From: Deltaproteobacteria bacterium
Lineage (GTDB): Bacteria; Myxococcota_A; UBA9160; SMWR01
Length of the DNA: 46,375 nt
Direction: 5' to 3'
Assembly: GCA_024638705.1 (NCBI GenBank)
Contig: JAHEJV010000004.1
Coordinates: 1-46,375 of the forward strand
Position numbers and translations under genes: made by a program. The notes beneath the pieces are model-generated. The model did no database searches and was not told the DNA's origin. It saw only the letters and a list, made by a program, of their open reading frames with translations. Each line of letters opens with the position of its first letter. Position 1 is the stretch's first letter. Positions 9,955 through 18,446 of this stretch are shown in pieces.

Positions 9955-11100
9955 TTAGTGGCCGCCCCTCATCGAGAGCACGATCGGCAGTGTCCGCAGC
10001 AGGATCCACAGGTCGTAGAAGAAACCCTGGCGGCGGACGTACTCGAGGTCGAGCCGCAGTCGCTCGTCGAACTCAGCGCTCGCGCGCGCTTCGATCTGCC
10101 AGAGCCCGGTGATGCCGGGCGGCACGTCGAGTCGGGCGGTGTGCCAGGCCTCGTAGTCGTCGGGCGAGAAGGACGTCGGTCGCGGCCCGACGAGACTCAT
10201 CTCACCGCGCAGGACGTTCCAGAGCTGGGGAAGCTCGTCGAGGCTGGTCTTCCGCAACAGCTTTCCGACCGCCGTGATCCGCGGGTCGTCGGGGACCTTG
10301 AAATCGGGCCACTGCAGCTCGTTGAGGTGCGCGAGTTCCTCCTTGAGTGCCTCGGCGTGAGGCACCATGGTCCGGAACTTGAGCATCTCGAAACGCCGCC
10401 CGCCCCGCCCGGTGCGCTCCTGTCGGAACAGCACGGGAGCGCTCGGGGCGGAGAGCCAGATGGCGACCGCGCACAGGAAGACGATCGGCGCCCAGAGCGG
10501 GGCCGCAGCGAGCACCGCCGTGACGTCGAAGCCGCGCTTGAGCCACGCCCCGAAGCGCGTGCGGCGCCTCGGGGCGAGGGGCCAGGTGCCCGCGGCCGGT
10601 CCGATCGAGGCGTCGGCCCGTCGCCCGTAGGTCGCCTCGAGATTGGACCCTGCGAGCTCGATGAGATCCGGGAGCGTGAGGGCCTCTTCGCGGAAGCTGG
10701 CCACTCCGAGAGCCAGTGCGCGCTCGTCCGCTCGCGAGAGGACGCGCTGTCCGAGCTCTTTGGCTCCCTCCTGGGTGGTGGACGGACAGAAGACCAGCCA
10801 GCTTCCGTGTTTTCCCCATCGGGTGAACACGTCGGTCTGCCGCAGCGCACCGGCAATGCACTGCTCCAAATGACCAAACTCACTCGCGTTCTTCGCATGT
10901 CCGGACCGTGCCGACAGCGCCAGGACGCTGAACGGCAGGGCGTGCCGACGGCTGAGGGAGAACAAGACTTCCGCGAGCGCCACGGGTCCGAAGCCCTCCT
11001 GGACGAGCGCCTCCTGCCCGAGATCCACTTTTTCGTTCGAACCAATCAATGTGAGCTCCTGCCGCTGCATCTTCCCGCACAACATCATTTCCACTAGCAA
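9955..11100 (-). CDS. Bacterial sugar transferase (PglC/WcaJ-type phosphoglycosyl transferase) with N-terminal degenerate GGDEF-like domain
   Basis: C-terminal half: '[23 protein letters not shown]...[23 protein letters not shown]...[27 protein letters not shown]...[13 protein letters not shown]' (classic PF02397 motifs). N-terminal half reads as GGDEF-fold but with GKHGSW in place of GGDEF. Start codon uncertain (TTG 11100 or a downstream ATG). Confidence 0.9.
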   Translation of the reverse strand: MLVEMMLCGKMQRQELTLIGSNEKVDLGQEALVQEGFGPVALAEVLFSLSRRHALPFSVLALSARSGHAKNASEFGHLEQCIAGALRQTDVFTRWGKHGSWLVFCPSTTQEGAKELGQRVLSRADERALALGVASFREEALTLPDLIELAGSNLEATYGRRADASIGPAAGTWPLAPRRRTRFGAWLKRGFDVTAVLAAAPLWAPIVFLCAVAIWLSAPSAPVLFRQERTGRGGRRFEMLKFRTMVPHAEALKEELAHLNELQWPDFKVPDDPRITAVGKLLRKTSLDELPQLWNVLRGEMSLVGPRPTSFSPDDYEAWHTARLDVPPGITGLWQIEARASAEFDERLRLDLEYVRRQGFFYDLWILLRTLPIVLSMRGGH

Positions 11101-11137
11101 GAAACAGGCCCGCGAGCGCCTTCGAAACCCCTGTTTC
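11101..11137. promoter_or_regulatory. Inverted repeat GAAACAGG-N21-CCTGTTTC immediately upstream of the sugar-transferase gene
   Basis: Perfect 8-bp arms at 11101-11108 and 11130-11137, read directly. Confidence 0.5.
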
Positions 11138-11239
11138 GCCGGCCGGGCGAGGGCAGGGCGAGACTAGGGCTCACGAGCGACGGGGCACGACGCTTTGAGA
11201 GTGGCGCGCGACCTGGTTAGGTGACGCGCCCGAGGGAGA

Positions 11240-11317
11240 GAAACCGCCGGAAAGGGTCTACCGGTTGCCGGTTTCCGCCACCCGACGGGGATTTTCTCCG
11301 ACCCCTGGAGGGGTCGG
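11240..11317 (+). promoter_or_regulatory. Structured 5' leader of the polysaccharide-export gene (two predicted stem-loops)
   Basis: Stem A: GAAACCG (11240-11246) with CGGTTTC (11269-11275), nested CCGG (11247-11250)/CCGG (11261-11264). Stem B: CCGACCCC-TGGA-GGGGTCGG (11298-11317), perfect 8-bp stem with 4-nt loop. ATG of the export gene is at 11389. Confidence 0.5.
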
Positions 11318-11388
11318 AATGGCACTCTCCCGCACGCCGATCGTCCGCGAAGAAGCGGGCGCGGCGCTTTCGCGCATGGGAGAACGAG

Positions 11389-11988
11389 ATGAAGAGCGGA
11401 TTCCTCCTCCACACCGTCGCATTGGGCGTCCTGCTCGGCGCTCTTTCGGGCTGCGCTACGCGCGGCCAGCCCGAGCCGGCCGGAAACGCGGCGACCTTCG
11501 AGGAGACGCCCTACGTGATCGGGGTTCCCGACCTCCTGAGGATCGCCGTGTGGAAGCATCCCGACCTCTCCACCGAGGTTCCGGTGCGCCGCGACGGCAA
11601 GATCTCGGTCCCGCTCCTCGACGACATCCAGGCGGCCGGACTCACCCCCGAAGAGCTCAAGGCGGTGATCACCGAGCGGCTGTCCAGCTCGATTCGGTCC
11701 CCGAACGTCACGGTGATCGTGGTGAGCCCGGAGAGCCAGATGGTCACAGTCGTCGGCGGCGTGGCGCAGTCGGGGCCGATCCCGCTGCGCGGACAGATGG
11801 GCGCCGTGGAGGCCGTCGCCGCGGCGGGCGGCTTCTCCGCGTGGGCGAACACGAGCGACATCCGCGTGATCCGTGTCGTCGAGGGGCGACGCGTTTCCTA
11901 CGCGGTCGACTACGGCGCCTACCTGAACGCGGAACCCGGCTCCGACATCGTGTTGCAGCCGGGCGACGTGGTGGTCGTCCCCGAATAG
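11389..11988 (+). CDS. Polysaccharide biosynthesis/export lipoprotein (Wza-like, Poly_export + SLBB)
   Basis: MKSGFLLHTVALGVLLGALSGCATRG (lipobox LSGC), 'YVIGVPDLLRIAVWKHPDLSTEVPVRRDGKISVPLLDDIQAAGLTPEELKAVITERL' and SLBB-like 'VVGGVAQSGPIPLRGQMGAVEAVAAAGGFSAWA'. Confidence 0.92.
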   Translation: MKSGFLLHTVALGVLLGALSGCATRGQPEPAGNAATFEETPYVIGVPDLLRIAVWKHPDLSTEVPVRRDGKISVPLLDDIQAAGLTPEELKAVITERLSSSIRSPNVTVIVVSPESQMVTVVGGVAQSGPIPLRGQMGAVEAVAAAGGFSAWANTSDIRVIRVVEGRRVSYAVDYGAYLNAEPGSDIVLQPGDVVVVPE

Positions 11989-11996
11989 CCCGCTGC

Positions 11997-13478
11997 ATGC
12001 GTCTCCGTCTCCTCTCGATCCCGCTGGGCGCACTCGTGCTCGCGACGACACCCGTGCACGCGGACCGTCTGATCCTTTCGATCGAGCAGGACGTGACGCA
12101 CCAGAGCAACCTCTTCAAGACGCCCGACGACGAGGAGTCGGACGCCTACTACCGCGTCCGTCCGGGCGTCGCGTTCCAGGGCGAGGAGAGCACGTTCCGC
12201 TACGACCTCGTCTACCGACCCTCGTTCGATTTCTACTTCGACAACAGCGACCTCGATGACGACAGCCACTACGGACGCGGAAAGCTGTCGTGGAAACCGA
12301 TGGCGAATGGCGAGCTGACCCTGGGCGGGGAGGTCTCTCACTACCGCACCGTTCGTTCCGACGACGTGGAGGGGGACGGCGTTCCCGACGCTCTCTCGGG
12401 GCGCGACGGTCGCGTGACGAAGGCGGTCGCCGATTTCGGTTACGAGCACTACGTACAGCGCGACTGGATCGCAGCGACCCACGCGGGCGTGCAGAGCTAC
12501 ACGTTCACGGACCGCGAGAGCGCGGACAGCCTCGGCTTCGACGGTGAGGCGAGTCTGATCCACGAACTCCGACCCAATCTCGCTCTCGGCGGTCTCCTGT
12601 TCGGAAGCCAACGCAGCTTCGACGAACAGCAGACCAGCGGGACGCCGCGTTCCCGAAACCTCGTGTTGAACGGCAGTCTGGTGTTGCGTGCGGAGCCGTT
12701 TCGATCCACGACGTTCGAGGTGCGAGGGGGGCCCGCGCTGATCGCGGTCTTCAACGACGGTCGCGACCGCGGTGCCACCGTCGATCGTTTTCGCGGCACC
12801 GACGCCGGGCCGAATACCACGGCGGCCGTCTTCGATCCGGCGCGTTGCGCGACGGTGAACGGGCAGTTTGCGCTCGCGAATTGTCCGGTCGAACCGGCTC
12901 CCGCCGCAGCCGGCCAGCTCGGCCAGCGGAGCTTCGTCGAATACGACCCGGGAACGCGTCCTCGCGCCGACGATGAGGTCGAGGTGACGGGCTTCGTCCA
13001 GGCGCTCCTGCGGCGCGAGGATCGCTGGGGGGAAGCGAGCGTCGAGTACTCCCGCTGGGAGGAAGCCTCGGCGGGGATCAGCGCCACCACGATCCGCGAT
13101 TCGGTGACGGGCACCGTGCAGTTCGAGCCCGGCGACTGGGTCATCCGCGCCCGGGCGAACTGGAACCAGCGCGAGGACGTGACACGGGTGGTGCGCAGCG
13201 TGGTCAGGGCGGGGCCGAGCCCGGTGCCCTCGGCCGGCCCCTTCTTCGTGGCCGAGGCCAACGGGCTGGTTCCGGACAGTACCACGGCGCGCATTACGCA
13301 GTACTGGGTCGACCTCCAGGTGACGCGCTACTTCCTCGAAGATCGTCTGGCGATCGAGGTCGGCGGCCGCTACGTGAAGCAGGACCGAAGCGGCTTCGGG
13401 GCCTCGGTCGATTTCGACAACACGATCGGCACGGTCGGCCTCCGTTACGAGTTCCGACCGGTTCACTACCTGCAGTAG
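11997..13478 (+). CDS. Outer-membrane beta-barrel protein of an EPS system (BBP2 / PEP-CTERM-system-associated-type porin)
   Basis: From ATG 11997: MRLRLLSIPLGALVLATTPVHADRLILSIEQDVTHQSNLFKTPDDEESDAYYRVRPGVAFQGEESTFRYDLVYRPSFDFYFDN; signal peptide, alternating amphipathic strands, C-terminal 'TIGTVGLRYEFRPVHYLQ'. Position next to Wza fits BBP2. Confidence 0.75.
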   Translation: MRLRLLSIPLGALVLATTPVHADRLILSIEQDVTHQSNLFKTPDDEESDAYYRVRPGVAFQGEESTFRYDLVYRPSFDFYFDNSDLDDDSHYGRGKLSWKPMANGELTLGGEVSHYRTVRSDDVEGDGVPDALSGRDGRVTKAVADFGYEHYVQRDWIAATHAGVQSYTFTDRESADSLGFDGEASLIHELRPNLALGGLLFGSQRSFDEQQTSGTPRSRNLVLNGSLVLRAEPFRSTTFEVRGGPALIAVFNDGRDRGATVDRFRGTDAGPNTTAAVFDPARCATVNGQFALANCPVEPAPAAAGQLGQRSFVEYDPGTRPRADDEVEVTGFVQALLRREDRWGEASVEYSRWEEASAGISATTIRDSVTGTVQFEPGDWVIRARANWNQREDVTRVVRSVVRAGPSPVPSAGPFFVAEANGLVPDSTTARITQYWVDLQVTRYFLEDRLAIEVGGRYVKQDRSGFGASVDFDNTIGTVGLRYEFRPVHYLQ

Positions 13479-13644
13479 GAGCGCTCATGATAGGCGTCTC
13501 CGTGCGGGAGTTTGGGTGGACACATGCAGGCGGATTGCCGCTTCGCGGTGGCTTCGCGTTCGGCACGGCGCGAAGATATTCCCGCGTTCCGGGCGCCCGT
13601 ACGGAAGGGCGTCGGGGTAGAGTGGGCGCCCGCTCGAGTCGTCC

Positions 13645-15282
13645 ATGCTGAACCCGTCTCCCGATCCCACCGAAGCCTCCGATTCGCCCGCCAGCGCGGT
13701 GCGGCGTGTCGGGTGGAAGCGCCTGCTGCTCGGGCTGTTGCTCGCGCTCGCGTTGGGACCCGCGTGCAGCTACTCGGACAGCGGCAGTGGCGGCGACGCG
13801 GCACTGGCAGCGAATTGCGTCGCGGGCCAGTCCTGCACGGCCGCGGGCGTCGGTGTGTGCAGCCAAGGCCTGACGCGCTGCCCGGATGGAAGCGGCGGTG
13901 CCGTGCAGTGCGCTGCGATCTTCGGCCCGAGCTCGGAGGTCTGCGATGGCGCGGACAACGACTGCGACGGCCGTTCCGACGAGGACATCCCGGATCAGAG
14001 CAGCGGGAGTGACGTCGGCCAGTGTCAGCCGCAGATCCTGTCCTGCAGGATGGGCTCGTTCGTCGAGATCCAGGAGCGGATCGATCCGCAGCCCGAGATC
14101 TGTGGGGACCGCATCGATCAGGACTGCGACGGATCCGACTGCGCCTCGCCACCCGTCGTCACGCTCGTCTCGCCGGCCCCCGGGTCCCGGTTGAACGAGG
14201 GCGCGCAGATCGTGATCGCAGCCACAGCAAGCGACGCCGATGGGATCGACCGCGTAGAGTTCCGGGTCGACGGGGTGCTCGAGGGGACCGACCGCAACGC
14301 GCCCTACCAGATCTCCTACACGGTTCCCTTCGGCGTGAGCGCGATCGGGATCGAGGCGCGCGCCGTGGACCGCGCGGGGTTCGACGCGAGCACCGGCGAG
14401 CAGCGCTTTCCGGTGGATCCCGATCCGGGCACGACGGTCGTCGGACGCGTCGTCGATCCGAGCGGCGCCTCGTTCGCGGGCGCCGTCGTGCGCATCCGGG
14501 GAGTCACGGGCGTGTCGGATACCACCGGGGCGGATGGTCGCTTCTCGATGGCGTCGCCCACGTCCCAGGAGATCGTGGTCGAGGTGCGGCGCCCGGGTTC
14601 GTCGCGGGTGATCGGCACCTCGGATCCGACGCCGCCCGTGCCCGGCGGCGTCACCGACGTGGGTACGATCCTCGCCGCCCGTTTCGGTTTCGAGAACGAT
14701 CTCGGCCTCGACCTCGACCTCGAAGACGACGAGGCCGAGCGCGTCACATTCGGGTCGGGCTTCGTCTTCCCGTTCTACGGCTCTCGCTATGGCCAGGTGT
14801 TCGTGAGCTCGAACGGGCGCCTCACCTTCTCCTTCGCCGACGACGAGGAGGACGAATCGGTCTCGGCTTTCGACACCCAGCCGGGCATCGCGCCGCTCTT
14901 CGCCGACCTCGATCCGGAAGGCGGCAACGGCGGCGTGTTCGTGCTGCAGGAGGCCGATCGGCTCGTCGTCACCTTCCGCGAAGTGGTCGTGCGCCAGAAC
15001 CGGCGCGACACCTTCCAGGTGATCCTCTACGACACCGGGGTCATCCAGATCGGGTTCGCCGCGGACGACGCGCGCGACGGGATCGTCGGGATCACACCCG
15101 GGTCTTCTCCCGCGACGGTCGAAAGCGATTTCAGCGACGATCCGCCGTTCACCGGCGGATCGGGGAGCATGATCTACGAGCGCTTCCAGGGCGGCGGAGA
15201 TCGCTTCGACATCGATGGCCGCTTCCTGCTCTTCGAGCCGACCGGTGCGGCCTACCGCGTGCAGAACGTCGCCACCGACTAG
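13645..15282 (+). CDS. Secreted multidomain surface protein: MopE-like metal-binding motifs, Ig-like, carboxypeptidase-regulatory-like and nidogen-like regions
   Basis: N-terminal signal/TM with Cys (LALALGPACSYSDSG); 'EVCDGADNDCDGRSDEDI' and 'EICGDRIDQDCDGSDC' MopE motifs; 'PPVVTLVSPAPGSRLNEGAQIVIAATASDADGIDRVEFRVDG' Ig-like; 'VVGRVVDPSGASFAGAVVRIRG...TTGADGRFSM' regulatory-like; 'FVFPFYGSRYGQVFVSSNGRLTF...FADLDPEGGNGGVFV' nidogen-like. Confidence 0.72.
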   Translation: MLNPSPDPTEASDSPASAVRRVGWKRLLLGLLLALALGPACSYSDSGSGGDAALAANCVAGQSCTAAGVGVCSQGLTRCPDGSGGAVQCAAIFGPSSEVCDGADNDCDGRSDEDIPDQSSGSDVGQCQPQILSCRMGSFVEIQERIDPQPEICGDRIDQDCDGSDCASPPVVTLVSPAPGSRLNEGAQIVIAATASDADGIDRVEFRVDGVLEGTDRNAPYQISYTVPFGVSAIGIEARAVDRAGFDASTGEQRFPVDPDPGTTVVGRVVDPSGASFAGAVVRIRGVTGVSDTTGADGRFSMASPTSQEIVVEVRRPGSSRVIGTSDPTPPVPGGVTDVGTILAARFGFENDLGLDLDLEDDEAERVTFGSGFVFPFYGSRYGQVFVSSNGRLTFSFADDEEDESVSAFDTQPGIAPLFADLDPEGGNGGVFVLQEADRLVVTFREVVVRQNRRDTFQVILYDTGVIQIGFAADDARDGIVGITPGSSPATVESDFSDDPPFTGGSGSMIYERFQGGGDRFDIDGRFLLFEPTGAAYRVQNVATD

Positions 15283-15357
15283 AATCGGGGTCGCGTGCCA
15301 GGGAAGGGTGAGCGTGATCACGCCATCGAGGGGCTCGTCTGCCGTATACGGTGAGGG

Positions 15358-16668
15358 ATGCACGGACGTGAAGAGGTGCGGACGATGAGATGCGGCCGGT
15401 CGGGGCGATCGCGCCGTCGGACCGCCGCGCTCGGACTCCTCCTCGCCGGGGCGGCGGCGCAGCTGGCGGTGTCGAGCGCGCTCGCGGACAGCGGTCTCGT
15501 GGCGACCACTTCGCTCGCCGCGCTCCAGCAGGCTGCGGAGAACGGAAACGAGCCCGAGGCGGACTGGGTCGCGCGGCTGCTCGAGGACGCGCGGCGCAGC
15601 TGGCGCTGGGGGAGCGTGTCCGGCGCGTTCGTGACCTCGGGACCGACCTACAGCAAGAGCTGCCATCCCGCGAACGATCCGCTGCGGACGAAATACCTCA
15701 AGGAAGGCGCACCCGACGCATACGCCCAGGTTCTCGGTGCGCATCTCGCCTCCGAGGAGGCGCTGGCGGAGCGGGCGCGCTTGCGCGTCCTCGAACTCGT
15801 CGACACGCATTCCTTCGCCGGTCTCACGGGGGACTACGGCGGGGACAACCAGTGCATCCTCGAGCTGGCGATCTCGATCCCGGTCTGGATCGCGACCGCA
15901 AGGCTCCTCGAGTCGACGACCGTGTGGTCCGAGGCCGATCGCGACACGTTCCAGGCCTGGCTCGCCGCGCATGTGTATCCGAAGGTCGCGTGGGCGAGCC
16001 GGACGCGCGCCAACAACTGGGGGGCTGCAGGCTCGCTCGCCGCCTGGGCAATCGCCCGTTACACCGATGGCGCGATCGCCACGCTCGAGGAAGAGGCTCC
16101 CACGTCTCGCTCCCTGGCGCCGGGGGAGGCGATGGCCGAACACATGGCGCTCCAGCGCTCGCGCATGAACGGGGAGTTCGTCGGAGATGCGCGCTGTACA
16201 CGACACGGTGTTCAACCGTATGGCGGCCTCCCCGAAGAGCTCCGCCGCGGGGCGACCGGCTGCGACGGTCTCTTCCTCGAGTCCGACGACAGCTCTCTCA
16301 CCTATCAAGCGATGCACGTCGAGGTGCTCGTCCTGCATGCGGAGCTCGCGCGTTGGGATGGGGATCCCTCTCTCTACGAGGCGACCACCGCGCCTGGGAA
16401 GCCGGCCCTCCTCGAGGCGATCCGGTTCGTGATCGCGAACGCGGTCGCGGGTGGGAACTCGTGGCCGTGGCCGCAATCGCGTCTCGGAACCCTCATCGTC
16501 GCATCCACCTACTACGACGACGCCGAGCTCGCGGCCGAGGCGGCTCGTGACGGAACCTTCCGCGCCGGCCGCACGCTGCCCTACGCACGGATCACCCACG
16601 GCAGCACCACCGCGCGCCGCGCGGCGGATCTCGGAGTCCCGGGAAAACCGCGCGTGGTCGAACGCTGA
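15358..16668 (+). CDS. Alginate lyase family (polysaccharide lyase) secreted protein
   Basis: Signal peptide (LGLLLAGAAAQLAVSSALADSG) and alginate-lyase-like 'RANNWGAAGSLAAWAIARYTD', '...DSSLTYQAMHVEVLVLHAELARWDGD'. All-alpha toroid-like pattern. Confidence 0.7.
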   Translation: MHGREEVRTMRCGRSGRSRRRTAALGLLLAGAAAQLAVSSALADSGLVATTSLAALQQAAENGNEPEADWVARLLEDARRSWRWGSVSGAFVTSGPTYSKSCHPANDPLRTKYLKEGAPDAYAQVLGAHLASEEALAERARLRVLELVDTHSFAGLTGDYGGDNQCILELAISIPVWIATARLLESTTVWSEADRDTFQAWLAAHVYPKVAWASRTRANNWGAAGSLAAWAIARYTDGAIATLEEEAPTSRSLAPGEAMAEHMALQRSRMNGEFVGDARCTRHGVQPYGGLPEELRRGATGCDGLFLESDDSSLTYQAMHVEVLVLHAELARWDGDPSLYEATTAPGKPALLEAIRFVIANAVAGGNSWPWPQSRLGTLIVASTYYDDAELAAEAARDGTFRAGRTLPYARITHGSTTARRAADLGVPGKPRVVER

Positions 16669-16690
16669 TCGAGGCGTGCCGTGGCCGAGG

Positions 16691-17506
16691 TCAGGACTCG
16701 GTCGCCGGGAGCGCGGTCGTCTCGTGCCGCGAGAGTGCGCGCCCGGCGGCACTGCGGACGCTGGCGTCGGCGTCGGATGTCGCCTCGCGGAGCGCATCGC
16801 GCACCGCCTCGGGCGGGTGGCCGAGGGTCGCGATGGCGGTCGCGGCGGTGCGACGGCAGATCGGATCTTCGTGCTTGGTCAGTGCGCTCCCGAGCTGAGC
16901 CCAGACTTCGGGGGTGTCCTGTCGCAGCCCGGCGAGTCCGGTCAACGCGAGTCGCACGAGACCGACATCCGTGTCCCGGCACGCCTCGAGATGCACGAGC
17001 AGGGTTTCGGGGGTCCCGGGCGCGAGCTCGCGCAGCGCGGTGAGCGCGATGCGCCGCACCTCCGGTGGGCGGGACGGCGCGGCGAGACCGATGACGACCG
17101 GCGCCACCTCGCCGTGGATGCGCCCGAGCTCGACGAGCAGTCGCGCGGCGCGCCAGCGGGCGTCGCCCCGTGCGTGTTCCAGACCGGATACGACCGCGGG
17201 CAGGAGCTTCACCGGCGGCGGCTCGAGTCGCGCCCACGCCCAGGCGGCTTCGAGCCGATGGCGCGGATCGTCGCTGCGCAGCGCCGGGGAGAGGGCGGTG
17301 AGCACCGCGTCGTCGTCCTGCTGGCGGCCGATGCGTTCGAGCGCGTGCGTCGCGGCGCGCACCACCTCGATGTCGCGGTCCGCCAGCGCGCCGACGAGGG
17401 CGTCGACGAGCAGCACCGCCGACGGATCCTCGATCGCCGCCCGGCACGCCGCGCGTCGCTCGTCCGCGTCGCCGCTCGCGAGGGCGGCCACGATCGGGTG
17501 GGTCAC
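16691..17506 (-). CDS. HEAT-repeat protein
   Basis: GTG start 17506: VTHPIVAALASGDADERRAACRAAIEDPSAVLLVDALVGALADRDIEVVRAATHALERIGR..., repeated 'A..AL..L.......' helices throughout; 4-nt overlap with the MBL gene. Confidence 0.75.
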   Translation of the reverse strand: MTHPIVAALASGDADERRAACRAAIEDPSAVLLVDALVGALADRDIEVVRAATHALERIGRQQDDDAVLTALSPALRSDDPRHRLEAAWAWARLEPPPVKLLPAVVSGLEHARGDARWRAARLLVELGRIHGEVAPVVIGLAAPSRPPEVRRIALTALRELAPGTPETLLVHLEACRDTDVGLVRLALTGLAGLRQDTPEVWAQLGSALTKHEDPICRRTAATAIATLGHPPEAVRDALREATSDADASVRSAAGRALSRHETTALPATES

Positions 17507-18372
17507 ACCCGTTCCCAGCGCGCCTCGATCGGCACGTCGCCTTCGCGCCGCGCGCGGCCCTCGCGTTCGAGCTTTTGGAGGTGGGAGCAGACCGAGGAGC
17601 GCGCCGGCAGATGGAAGGCTTCGGGATAGGCGGCGTAGACCACCGCCACGATGTCCTGGATGCGGGCGTTTCCCGCGCTCATCGCTTCGAGGATCTGCTC
17701 CTCGCGCGCGTTGCGGTGGGCGATGTACTCCTGGAGCTTCGCGGTGCCGTCGGCGATCTTCGGCCCGTGTGCGGGATAGATCACGGTCGGCTCCTCGGCG
17801 AGCAGCCGTTCGAGCGAGTTCATGTAGTCGAGGAGGTCGCCGCCTTCGGCGGGGATCACCGTGGTGCCGACGCCGAGCACGTTGTCGCCGGAGAAGATGG
17901 ATCGCTCCTCCTCGAGGACATAACAGAGGTGGTCCTCCGCGTGGCCGGGGGTGTGCAGCGCGCGCAGCGTGGCGCCTTCGGTCTCGATCACGGCGCCGTC
18001 GGCGATCGGTGTGATCTCGACCGCGTGTCCGGCGTCGAAGCCCGAGTGGGGAAGCTTCGAGACGCGCAGGGCGCCGTGGGCGTCCTGGACGTCGCGCGCG
18101 CCGCCGATGTGATCGGGATGACCGTGGGTGAGGACGATCTCCTGGATGCGGCAGCCGGCGCGTTCGAGCGCCTGCTCGAGGACGGGGAGATAGGCGCCGA
18201 CGCCCTGGCCGGTGTCGAGCAGGATGCGCTCCTCGCCGGTACCGACGAGGTAGGTGTTCGTCCCGGGCCCGGTGAACATGTTCGGGTTCTGCCCGAGCGC
18301 GACGACGACGCGCTCCGACCACACGTCCACGTCGGGCATCTCGAGGCCCAGCATCACTTCGGGCTTGCTCAT
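17503..18372 (-). CDS. MBL-fold metallo-hydrolase (LACTB2-like)
   Basis: 'GPGTNTYLVGTGEERILLDTGQG', 'IVLTHGHPDHIGG' (HxHxDH), 'HTPGHAEDHLCYVLEEERSIFSGDNVLG', 'PAHGP', C-terminal winged-helix-like LACTB2 domain. Confidence 0.9.
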   Translation of the reverse strand: MSKPEVMLGLEMPDVDVWSERVVVALGQNPNMFTGPGTNTYLVGTGEERILLDTGQGVGAYLPVLEQALERAGCRIQEIVLTHGHPDHIGGARDVQDAHGALRVSKLPHSGFDAGHAVEITPIADGAVIETEGATLRALHTPGHAEDHLCYVLEEERSIFSGDNVLGVGTTVIPAEGGDLLDYMNSLERLLAEEPTVIYPAHGPKIADGTAKLQEYIAHRNAREEQILEAMSAGNARIQDIVAVVYAAYPEAFHLPARSSVCSHLQKLEREGRARREGDVPIEARWERV

Positions 18373-18376
18373 TCGA

Positions 18377-18446
18377 CTTCGCTCGCCTCCGGCTCGCCTA
18401 TCTGGCTTCGCTCGCCTCCGGCTCGCTGCGCGCCGGCTTCGCCGGC
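18377..18446. repeat. Tandem 20-bp repeat (period 29) plus GC hairpin upstream of the MBL gene
   Basis: CTTCGCTCGCCTCCGGCTCG at 18377-18396 and 18406-18425 (identical), followed by GCCGGC-TTC-GCCGGC at 18432-18446. Confidence 0.65.

Noticed and set aside
11315-11335. Possible sigma-54 promoter TGGCACTCTCCCGCA upstream of the export gene
   Set aside because: Has TGGCAC and GC elements but the GG-to-GC spacing is one base short of the strict -24/-12 spacing and TTGC is CCGC; not claimed.
11389-13478. XrtA/PEP-CTERM exosortase system
   Set aside because: Wza, BBP2-like barrel, Wzz and ligase are reminiscent of exosortase-linked EPS loci, but no exosortase and no PEP-CTERM tail is present in this window; it could only lie beyond the left edge.
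13294-16797. 1167-aa minus-strand ORF across the MopE-like and alginate-lyase genes
   Set aside because: Antisense to two well-supported coding genes, spans their intergenic gaps, low-complexity Arg/Pro/Ala composition, no recognisable domain.
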